10,964 nt of DNA from NCBI GenBank assembly GCA_903903715.1, contig CAIUZX010000191.1, positions 1 to 10,964 on the forward strand, given 5' to 3'. Shown piece by piece: positions 5,676-10,964 of this stretch. The notes beneath the pieces are model-generated. The model was not told the DNA's origin and made no database searches. It saw only the letters and a list, made by a program, of their open reading frames with translations. The position numbers were made by a program, and so were the translations under genes. The stretch comes from an uncultured Caulobacterales bacterium (lineage in GTDB: Bacteria; Pseudomonadota; Alphaproteobacteria; Caulobacterales; Caulobacteraceae). Positions within the stretch are counted from its first letter, which is position 1. Every line of letters begins with the position of its first letter.

Positions 5676-7109
5676 TCAGTCTTCGGACGAGAGATTGCCC
5701 AGTCCGAACTTGTGCAGCTTGGAATAGAGGCCCTGGCGGCTGAGCCCCAAAATGTCGGCTGCGGAGGCGCGGTTGTTTCGGGTCAGTTCCAGCGCGACTT
5801 CAATGCACAGCTTCTCGACCAGATCCGTGCTCTCCCGCACCAGCTCCTTAAGGGGAACGCGCCCCACCAGTTCGGTCAGTTGCTCGACGGAACGGTTGAC
5901 GCCGGGGCGGGCGGGGCTGCGGCTCTGCGCCAGGCGGTTCGCCGAGCGAATCGACAGCCCAAAGCAGGGCTCGGCGCCCTCTGAGGTGAACACGCCAGAG
6001 ATTTCAACGTCTTCCTGGTCGCCGAGGTGCGTGCGCAGGAGGCTGTTGAAGTTCCGGACCAGTCCGTGCGTGCGGAGATTGTCGATCAGGATGTCGCGCT
6101 CAAGACCAGACCGGCCGAGGAACCGATTGAGCGGCTGGCCTTCGATCTGTTCCTTGGCGCTCAGGCGGACCATGTCCACGAAAGCCGCGTTGGCGGTGAT
6201 AATTCGTGCGGACGTGTCGACGAGGACGAAGGCGTCGGGCATGGACTCGAGCACCCGCCCCAGCCGCAAGGCGGAGTCGGGCGCTGAGGGTGGGACCTGC
6301 CCCATGGGCACAAGTCGCACCAGGAACTGGCTCGTGCGCTCTTCCCGAAACAGCGATGCGCTGGCCAGCAGCTCACGGCCGCGGCAGGTCAGCCGCACCT
6401 CGTTGGCGCCCGGGGAGGCGGCCGCCTGGACGAGGGACAAGAGCGCTGTCGCATCGTCCTGGCACTCGGGGTCGAAATGTCTGGCGAAGGGCTCGCCAAA
6501 CGGACCGGAACGTTCCCCGAAAATCAGGCGCTCCGCTGCGGGGTTGGCCTCGACGATTCGTCGGGTGGCGGCGTCGACGATCACGACCGCCTCGCCGGAC
6601 ATCTGGAACAGCAGGCGATAGCGGTATTCTGTGTCGCGAAGCTTGGCGTAGTCCCGCTCCATCAACTGCTGGGCTTCGACCAGTCTCTGCTGCAGGTTGG
6701 CGGTGCGCCGCTCGTCCCGACCGATGGCGATGATGTGGCCGTCGTGCCCGGTGTCCACCGCGACGAATCGGATGGCGATCTGGGAATGGTCCGACGTGTT
6801 CTGATTGATTTCGCGCCACCGGGTGCGACCCGACTCGTGAGCGTCGCGAAGGAGTTCTTCGACCTTGTGGCGGCTGTCTTCGGCCACGGTGTCCGACCAC
6901 TGACGATCAATCCAGGCTTCGGCGCCGTCTTTGGCGATGTCCCTGGACGCTGCGATGTCCATGATCTTGCCGCTGCGATCAATAATCATCGCCAGATCGC
7001 CGCTGGCTTCGGCGATCTTTTCGGCGACGTTTGAATTCAATGCACCGAGCAGCCCGCGTTTGAAGGGCCTGCTCTCACGCATTTCGGTAATCGCCTGCGC
7101 AGTGGGCAC
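5676..7109 (-). CDS. ppsR: PpsR/CrtJ transcriptional repressor of photosynthesis genes
   Basis: Redox-responsive aerobic repressor of bch, crt and puc genes; it binds TGT-N12-ACA palindromes as a tetramer. From the GTG at 7109 the protein has 477 residues. GGAAG at 7118-7122 gives 8-nt spacing; TTG 7124 and ATG 7082 are alternatives. Domains in order: an N-terminal PAS-like domain (about 19-130), a Q-linker coiled coil (TANLQQRLVEAQQLMERDYAKL, about 137-160), PAS1 (about 163-265), PAS2 (about 283-390) and a Fis-type helix-turn-helix (433-470, NNRASAADILGLSRQGLYSKL). Cysteines are C216, C242, C382 and C435. C435 in the HTH and C242 between the PAS domains sit roughly where R. sphaeroides PpsR has its redox pair (C424 and C251). 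The gene lies downstream of aerR in the same direction and faces the AppA-like gene. Likely targets include the operators at 8187-8220. Confidence 0.94.
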   Translation of the reverse strand: MPTAQAITEMRESRPFKRGLLGALNSNVAEKIAEASGDLAMIIDRSGKIMDIAASRDIAKDGAEAWIDRQWSDTVAEDSRHKVEELLRDAHESGRTRWREINQNTSDHSQIAIRFVAVDTGHDGHIIAIGRDERRTANLQQRLVEAQQLMERDYAKLRDTEYRYRLLFQMSGEAVVIVDAATRRIVEANPAAERLIFGERSGPFGEPFARHFDPECQDDATALLSLVQAAASPGANEVRLTCRGRELLASASLFREERTSQFLVRLVPMGQVPPSAPDSALRLGRVLESMPDAFVLVDTSARIITANAAFVDMVRLSAKEQIEGQPLNRFLGRSGLERDILIDNLRTHGLVRNFNSLLRTHLGDQEDVEISGVFTSEGAEPCFGLSIRSANRLAQSRSPARPGVNRSVEQLTELVGRVPLKELVRESTDLVEKLCIEVALELTRNNRASAADILGLSRQGLYSKLHKFGLGNLSSED

Positions 7110-7138
7110 GTGCGGAACTTCCAAAAAGCAAAGGTTGA

Positions 7139-7160
7139 CTCGCTTCGAGGGTCGAGCGAG
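7139..7160 (-). other. Intercistronic hairpin between aerR and ppsR
   Basis: CTCGC-T-TCGA, a GGG loop, then TCGA-GCGAG: nine base pairs with one bulged T, in the gap between the aerR stop and the ppsR start. On the minus-strand transcript it is followed by a U-rich but interrupted stretch (7123-7138) rather than a clean U run. It may set the aerR:ppsR ratio by partial termination or by protecting an RNA end. A functional terminator is not shown by the sequence. Confidence 0.35.
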
Positions 7161-7172
7161 GCCGCAAAGTCG

Positions 7173-8096
7173 TTAGGTTCCTTGACATACGCGTTCCCCA
7201 GCTATTGTCAAAGCTTGGAAACCGTCCACCGCTGTGGCGTCTGCTCCCAAGGTTTCTAATAACAGGGGATCTTGTTCCAGAGCGTATCCGCCGACCATGA
7301 TGAAGATATCGCGGTTCTTCGACATCGCCCGAGTGCGTCGAACAACGACCGCTAGTCGCTTGGCCATGCTGGCGTTGCTGAGACTGAAGCCGACGACATC
7401 AAACCAATGCTGCGCGACGATCTGCGCCACCGAGTCCGGATCGGCCTGCGTCTCCAGCCAGGTCCGCCAGCCGGCGCGCCGGAAATGGTCCTCGATCATG
7501 ATCAGTCCGAAGATGTGCTGTTCGCCGGGGGCCGGTGCAAACAGCACGGTTTGACGGGACGCCGGCGCATCCTTGTCGAGGGGGATCTTCCAGCCCAGCA
7601 GGCGGATCAGGTGTTGCAATCTACCCAGGGCGATGGTCACGTCGGAATAGGCGACCTCGTCATCGCTCCACATCACGCCGAGGCGCCTCGCGGCGGGGGC
7701 GAGGAGATCCAGATAGACGGCCTGCAAGCTCCGGCCGGTCGCCATCAGTTCGCTCACAAAGTTGAGCATCCGTTCGGCTTCGGCATCCAAGGCCAGTCTT
7801 GCAAAGACGTCGACGACGTCAGGGCCGATCTCTGCGCCTCTTGCGCCGAGGGGCGCCGCGTGGTCGAGGTCGCTCGTGTGCGCGAGCATGAGCCTTGGAA
7901 TGATTTCGCATTCGACGACCGCCGCCAAGTCCATCGGATGGCTCGATTCGGACTCCTGACCCGGGGATTTGGGCGTTCCGGGGGCCAGCCGCGTGTAGGC
8001 GTTATGGGAAGGCGCCTGCGCATCCGGCACGCGGCGCGCGCGCGCGGTCGGGTTATGCGCCCGGCTCTTCGACGTCGTATCCGCAGAGCCAAGCAT
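7173..8096 (-). CDS. aerR: AerR/PpaA cobalamin-binding regulator of PpsR
   Basis: AerR binds cobalamin photosensitively and modulates CrtJ/PpsR. The ATG at 8094-8096 has an excellent GGTGGAGG seven bases upstream, giving 307 residues; the frame stays open further upstream to a GTG at 8159 with no good site. Residues 1-54 are a basic, Ser/Pro-rich, probably disordered extension. The family part begins near Met55. A helical section (about 93-168; GVMWSDDEVAYSDVTIALGRLQ with Trp143) is followed by the B12 fold with GEQHIFG (Glu192, His194), the E-x-H-x-x-G form whose His ligates cobalt in the family. HFRRAGW, QHWFDVVGFSLSN and IFIMVGGYAL follow. The gene is divergent from bchF and 63 bp upstream of ppsR, as in many phototrophic alphaproteobacteria. 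The internal ATG at 7932-7934 (Met55) could give a short form like that reported for Rhodobacter capsulatus AerR. Confidence 0.9.
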   Translation of the reverse strand: MLGSADTTSKSRAHNPTARARRVPDAQAPSHNAYTRLAPGTPKSPGQESESSHPMDLAAVVECEIIPRLMLAHTSDLDHAAPLGARGAEIGPDVVDVFARLALDAEAERMLNFVSELMATGRSLQAVYLDLLAPAARRLGVMWSDDEVAYSDVTIALGRLQHLIRLLGWKIPLDKDAPASRQTVLFAPAPGEQHIFGLIMIEDHFRRAGWRTWLETQADPDSVAQIVAQHWFDVVGFSLSNASMAKRLAVVVRRTRAMSKNRDIFIMVGGYALEQDPLLLETLGADATAVDGFQALTIAGERVCQGT

Positions 8097-8186
8097 TCGG
8101 CGCCCTCCACCGGTCCGACGCCGCTTCTCGCTGCGTGTCAGCCGCCTCAAGAAGGCCACCAGGAAGATTTTGCGTCAAGTCAAAAG

Positions 8187-8204
8187 TGTCAGACCTAATT
8201 GACG
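8187..8204. promoter_or_regulatory. PpsR/CrtJ operator 1 (TGTCA-N8-TGACG)
   Basis: Matches TGT-N12-ACA at five of six defining bases: the last A is G. It carries the common extended half-sites TGTCA and TGAC. It lies in the aerR-bchF intergenic region and shares bases 8203-8204 with the second operator. It probably represses both divergent genes, which would include autoregulation of aerR-ppsR. Confidence 0.7.
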
Positions 8205-8220
8205 TCATATTCGTTTGACA
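8203..8220. promoter_or_regulatory. PpsR/CrtJ operator 2 (CGTCA-N8-TGACA), overlapping the bchF -35
   Basis: Matches TGT-N12-ACA at five of six defining bases: the first T is C. Its right half-site TGACA, with the preceding T, forms the perfect -35 hexamer TTGACA (8215-8220) of the bchF promoter. Bound PpsR should therefore exclude RNA polymerase. Together the two sites form an overall symmetric element centred on TGACGTCA (8200-8207), which suits cooperative binding of a tetramer. Confidence 0.72.
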
Positions 8221-8243
8221 CATAGCGGGGCCGGTCATAGCAT
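8215..8243 (+). promoter_or_regulatory. Sigma-70 type promoter of the bchFNB operon
   Basis: TTGACA (8215-8220, perfect -35), a 17-bp spacer and TAGCAT (8238-8243, four of six -10 bases). The start point would fall near 8250, leaving a short leader with GGAGG at 8266-8270 before the bchF ATG. The -35 lies inside PpsR operator 2, the usual arrangement for aerobically repressed bch promoters. Confidence 0.65.
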
Positions 8244-8276
8244 CCTGTCAGAAACCTCGAGTTTCGGAGGCGCGTT

Positions 8277-8969
8277 ATGAGCGTTCAGTCAAATGCACAC
8301 CCCTCAATCGAGGCTCGCCATAAGGCGCGGACGATGAGTCCGGGACGCTCTGAAGGCAGATCGGCTCCGGCGTTTCAGCCGGGCATGAGTCTTGGCCGCG
8401 CCTTCGACCAATGGCTGGAAACCATCGCCCCTGCGCCTTGGAGCATGACCGTCGGCGTCAGCACCGTGGAGCCTGTGGCGCACAAGGCGCCCCGGCCGCT
8501 CTATACGGAAGAGGAACGCGTGCGCCGCGACCGGTCCATCTGGACGATCGTCCAGGCCGTGCTCGCCCCATTGCAGTTCGTCGTCTTCGCGATCAGCCTC
8601 GCGCTCGTGTTGCGCTTTGTCCTGACCGGTCAGGGCTACGGCGTCGCGACCGCGTCGATCATCGCCAAGACCGTGCTGCTCTACGCGATCATGATCACCG
8701 GCTCGATCTGGGAGAAGGTCGTGTTCGGCAAATGGCTGTTTGCTCCGTCCTTCTTCTGGGAGGACGTATTCAGCATGCTGGTGCTGACGCTGCAGACAGC
8801 CTACCTCTTCGGCGTCATCACCGGCAGAGCCTCCCATCTGCAGCAGATGGAGATCGCGCTGGCCGCCTACGCCGCCTATGCGATCAACGCCACCCAGTTT
8901 CTGATGAAGCTGCGCCAGGCGCGCCTTGAAAAGCCTGCGCAAGCGGTCGTCTCAGGCCTGGGCGCATGA
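8277..8969 (+). CDS. bchF: 3-vinyl bacteriochlorophyllide hydratase with a long N-terminal extension
   Basis: Hydrates the C3 vinyl of (bacterio)chlorophyllide to hydroxyethyl on the way to bacteriochlorophyll a; a membrane protein. 230 residues from ATG 8277, with GGAGG six bases upstream. The canonical family sequence starts only near residue 75 (LYTEEERVRRDRSIWTIVQ). Its diagnostic blocks follow: VLAPLQFVVFAISLALVLR, ATASIIAKTVLLY, TGSIWEKVVFGKWLFAP, FFWEDVFSM and ALAAYAAYAINATQFLMKLR. Hydrophobic segments lie at about 89-117, 128-145, 164-183 and 190-212. Residues 1-74 have no counterpart in BchF proteins I know. They include a polar stretch and a possible amphipathic helix (MSLGRAFDQWLETIAPAPW, from 37). 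The internal ATGs at 8385 and 8445 lack usable ribosome-binding sites. It is the first gene of an operon, overlapping bchN by 4 bp, and probably PpsR-repressed. Confidence 0.95.
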   Translation: MSVQSNAHPSIEARHKARTMSPGRSEGRSAPAFQPGMSLGRAFDQWLETIAPAPWSMTVGVSTVEPVAHKAPRPLYTEEERVRRDRSIWTIVQAVLAPLQFVVFAISLALVLRFVLTGQGYGVATASIIAKTVLLYAIMITGSIWEKVVFGKWLFAPSFFWEDVFSMLVLTLQTAYLFGVITGRASHLQQMEIALAAYAAYAINATQFLMKLRQARLEKPAQAVVSGLGA

Positions 8970-10276
8970 CCTCCCTCGACATCTCGTTTCGTGAGCGCCC
9001 CCGCACAGAAGAAGCCGGGGCAGGGAGCGTCGCGCCCGCGCCGGTCCTGCGCCAGCGCGGCCAGCGGGAAGTGTTCTGCGGCCTGACCAGCATCGTCTGG
9101 CTGCACCGCAAGATCCAGGACGCCTTCTTTCTGGTCGTCGGCTCCCGCACCTGCGCGCATTTGATCCAGTCCGCCGCCGGCGTGATGGTCTTCGCCGAGC
9201 CGAGATTCGCCACCGCCATCATGGAGGAGCGCGATCTCGCCGGTATGGCCGACGCCAATGACGAGCTCGACCGCGTGGTCGATGAGCTGCTGGCCCGGCG
9301 TCCCAATATCAAGATGCTGTTCCTTGTCGGGTCCTGCCCGTCTGAGGTGATCAAGCTCGACCTTTCCCGCGCCGCTCAGCGCCTGTCGCGCCGCCACGGC
9401 CCGGGCCTTTCGGTGCTGAACTATTCCGGCAGCGGGATCGAAACGACCTTCACGCAAGGGGAGGACGCGTGTCTTGCCTCCCTGTTGGAACAGGCGCCGC
9501 CTGCGCCCGCGGCTGCGGGCGAGCAACTCCTCGTGGTCGGCGTCCTGCCCGATATTGTGGAGGACCAGTTCCGCCGCCTGTTCACCGCCATGGGAATCAA
9601 GGACGTCGCCTTCTTCCCGCCAAGGCGTGCGGGCGAGATTCCGGCCATCGGCCCTGGCATGCGTTTCCTGCTGACCCAGCCGTTCCTGACCGAAACCTCG
9701 CAGCGGCTTGAGGATATGGGCGCAAGGCCCCTGCGCGCGCCGTTCCCCTTCGGCTCGCAAGGCACGACGGACTGGCTCCGAGCCGCCGCGACCGCGTTTG
9801 GCGTCGATAATGCGACCTTCGAAGCGGTGGTTCAGCCAGCTCAAGCCCGGGCCCAGCGGGCCCTCGCGCCGCACCGCCGGGCGCTCGAAGGCAAATCGAT
9901 CTTCTTCTTCCCGGATTCGCAGCTCGAGCCGTCGCTGGCCCGCTTCGCCTATGAAGAGCTCGGCATGCGTCCCATCGAGGTCGGCACGCCCTATCTCAAC
10001 CGCGACCTCGTCGGCGCGGAGATCGACCGCCTGCCCGCGGGCGTGACGGTGTCTGAGGGGCAGGACGTCGATCTGCAGCTCGACCGCTGCCGCGCCGCGC
10101 GGCCGGATCTGACGGTCTGCGGCCTTGGCCTCGCCAATCCGCTCGAAGCCGAAGGCCTCGCCACCAAGTGGTCGATCGAGCTCGTCTTCTCCCCGATCCA
10201 CGGCTTCGACCAGGCCGGGGACCTCGCCAACCTGTTCGCGCGGCCTCTGGCCCGTCGCGCCAAGCTGAGGTTCTGA
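8966..10276 (+). CDS. bchN: Dark-operative protochlorophyllide reductase subunit N
   Basis: With BchB forms the nitrogenase MoFe-like heterotetramer that reduces ring D of protochlorophyllide to chlorophyllide in the dark, with electrons from BchL. 436 residues. Three cluster cysteines are visible: C38 (REVFCGL), C63 (GSRTCAHL) and C124 (LVGSCPSEV). Their spacing of 25 and 61 equals that of R. capsulatus BchN C26, C51 and C112, so the [4Fe-4S] NB-cluster site is intact. The offset of 12 comes from a longer N-terminus. The start codon overlaps the bchF stop (ATGA), which indicates translational coupling. Other family blocks include LNYSGSGIETTFTQGED and GLGLANPLEAEGLATKWSIE. The complex is oxygen-sensitive, consistent with repression in air. 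No damage is seen. Confidence 0.97.
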   Translation: MTSLDISFRERPRTEEAGAGSVAPAPVLRQRGQREVFCGLTSIVWLHRKIQDAFFLVVGSRTCAHLIQSAAGVMVFAEPRFATAIMEERDLAGMADANDELDRVVDELLARRPNIKMLFLVGSCPSEVIKLDLSRAAQRLSRRHGPGLSVLNYSGSGIETTFTQGEDACLASLLEQAPPAPAAAGEQLLVVGVLPDIVEDQFRRLFTAMGIKDVAFFPPRRAGEIPAIGPGMRFLLTQPFLTETSQRLEDMGARPLRAPFPFGSQGTTDWLRAAATAFGVDNATFEAVVQPAQARAQRALAPHRRALEGKSIFFFPDSQLEPSLARFAYEELGMRPIEVGTPYLNRDLVGAEIDRLPAGVTVSEGQDVDLQLDRCRAARPDLTVCGLGLANPLEAEGLATKWSIELVFSPIHGFDQAGDLANLFARPLARRAKLRF

Positions 10277-10279
10277 CCG

Positions 10280-10964
10280 ATGAAGCTCGCGGTCTGGACA
10301 TACGAAGGACCGCCCCACGTGGGGGCGATGCGCGTCGCCACCGCCATGACCGGCGTGCACTCTCTTTTGCATGCGCCGCAGGGCGACACCTACGCCGACC
10401 TCCTGTTCACGATGATCGAGCGGCGCGGCGCCCGCCCGCCGGTGACCTACACCACTTTCCAGGCCCGCGATCTCGGCGGGGACACCGCCGACCTCTTCAA
10501 GACCGCAGCGCGGGACGCCTTCACGCGGTTCCAGCCGCAGGCGATGCTCGTCGGCGCCTCCTGCACGGCGGAGCTGATCCAGGACGATCCCGGCGGCCTT
10601 GCCTCGACCCTTGGCCTGCCGGTGCCGGTCGTGGCGCTGGAGCTGCCCTCCTACCAGAAGAAGGAGAACTGGGGCGCAGGCGAGACCTTCTATCAACTGG
10701 TCAAGACCTTCGCCCGCCGGTCAGAGCCGCATGACCGCCCCGCCGGAAAGCCGCGCTGCAACATCCTTGGCCCCACCGCGCTCGGCTTTCGCCACCGCGA
10801 TGATGTGGTCGAAATCACCAGGTTGCTCGAGCTGATCGGCGTCGAGGTCAATGTCACAGCGCCGCTGGGCGCGAGCCCCGCCGACCTGACCCGCCTGGGC
10901 GACGCCGACTTCAACGTCGTGCTCTATCCCGAGATCGCCTCCGTCGCCGCAGCGTGGCTGGAGC
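10280..10964 (+). CDS. bchB: Dark-operative protochlorophyllide reductase subunit B (5' part)
   Basis: Partner of BchN; supplies one NB-cluster ligand and most of the protochlorophyllide pocket. The reading starts at ATG 10280, 3 bp after the bchN stop, with GAGG at 10267-10270, and runs in frame to the window end, giving 228 codons of a family normally about 510-540 residues long. It begins MKLAVWTYEGPPHVGAMRVA. Asp36 (QGDTYADLLF) is the unusual aspartate ligand known from R. capsulatus BchB, at the same number. C95 lies in VGASCTAELIQDDPGG, and LELPSYQKKENWGAGETF is a family block. By analogy with other clusters bchH, bchL and bchM should follow beyond the window. The truncation is only the window edge. 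Confidence 0.97.
   Translation, partial: MKLAVWTYEGPPHVGAMRVATAMTGVHSLLHAPQGDTYADLLFTMIERRGARPPVTYTTFQARDLGGDTADLFKTAARDAFTRFQPQAMLVGASCTAELIQDDPGGLASTLGLPVPVVALELPSYQKKENWGAGETFYQLVKTFARRSEPHDRPAGKPRCNILGPTALGFRHRDDVVEITRLLELIGVEVNVTAPLGASPADLTRLGDADFNVVLYPEIASVAAAWLE

Noticed and set aside
7182..7208. TTGACA...TATTGT, promoter-like, antisense in the aerR 3' end
   Set aside because: The spacer is only 15 bp and no plus-strand gene follows before bchF.
8876..10696. Very long open frame on the minus strand (606 codons) opposite bchN and bchB
   Set aside because: It lies antisense to two genes with intact catalytic residues, has an Arg/Gly/Ala-rich composition typical of GC-rich shadow frames, and shows no recognisable domain.
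1..10964. CRISPR arrays, insertion sequences, tRNA or rRNA genes, integrase or attachment sites
   Set aside because: None was seen on reading the sequence; the recognisable genes are of the core photosynthesis cluster type.

Overview
The window is the regulatory and bacteriochlorophyll end of an alphaproteobacterial photosynthesis gene cluster, joined to a less recognisable flank. The organism is probably a GC-rich purple or aerobic anoxygenic phototroph. This rests on bchF-bchN-bchB in the usual order, an aerR-ppsR pair next to bchF, a BLUF-SCHIC (AppA-type) antirepressor, and bciA. An oxygen-dependent hemF and a perfect CtrA-type box (TTAA-N7-TTAA) fit an aerobic alphaproteobacterium with a CtrA network (Rhodobacterales, Caulobacterales or Hyphomonadaceae-like). 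The exact taxon cannot be fixed from the sequence.

Layout. 1-126: the last 41 codons of an unrecognised gene on the plus strand. 263-1039 (minus): a seven-helix membrane protein of unknown function. 1040-1365: an AT-richer intergenic stretch. 1366-2172 (plus): an unrecognised protein with an uncertain start. 2327-3217 (plus): hemF, convergent with bciA (3222-4193, minus), 4 bp apart. 4194-4400: a divergent regulatory region with a CtrA box and phased repeats. 4401-5645 (plus): an AppA-like blue-light sensor, convergent with ppsR. 5676-7109 (minus): ppsR/crtJ. 7173-8096 (minus): aerR/ppaA, upstream of ppsR in the same direction. 8097-8276: the divergent aerR-bchF promoter with two abutting PpsR-type operators, one overlapping the bchF -35. 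8277-10964 (plus): bchF, bchN (ATGA overlap) and the 5' part of bchB.

How the genes fit together. HemF makes protoporphyrinogen IX under oxygen, feeding heme and chlorophyll synthesis. BchN and BchB form the catalytic half of dark-operative protochlorophyllide reductase. BciA reduces the 8-vinyl group and BchF hydrates the 3-vinyl group. PpsR would repress the bch operon in air through the operators at 8187-8220. AerR (cobalamin-binding) and the AppA-like protein (flavin BLUF plus SCHIC) are the expected modulators that relieve this. Their vitamin-binding domains are clearly paralogous, so light, oxygen/redox and B12 inputs are encoded side by side around ppsR.

The most notable points are the tandem operators sharing a TGACGTCA centre, the CtrA box at the AppA-like/bciA promoter, the AppA-like protein without the Cys-rich tail, and long N-terminal extensions on both AerR and BchF. 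I found no wholly new system; the two unrecognised proteins at the left are the least explained part.
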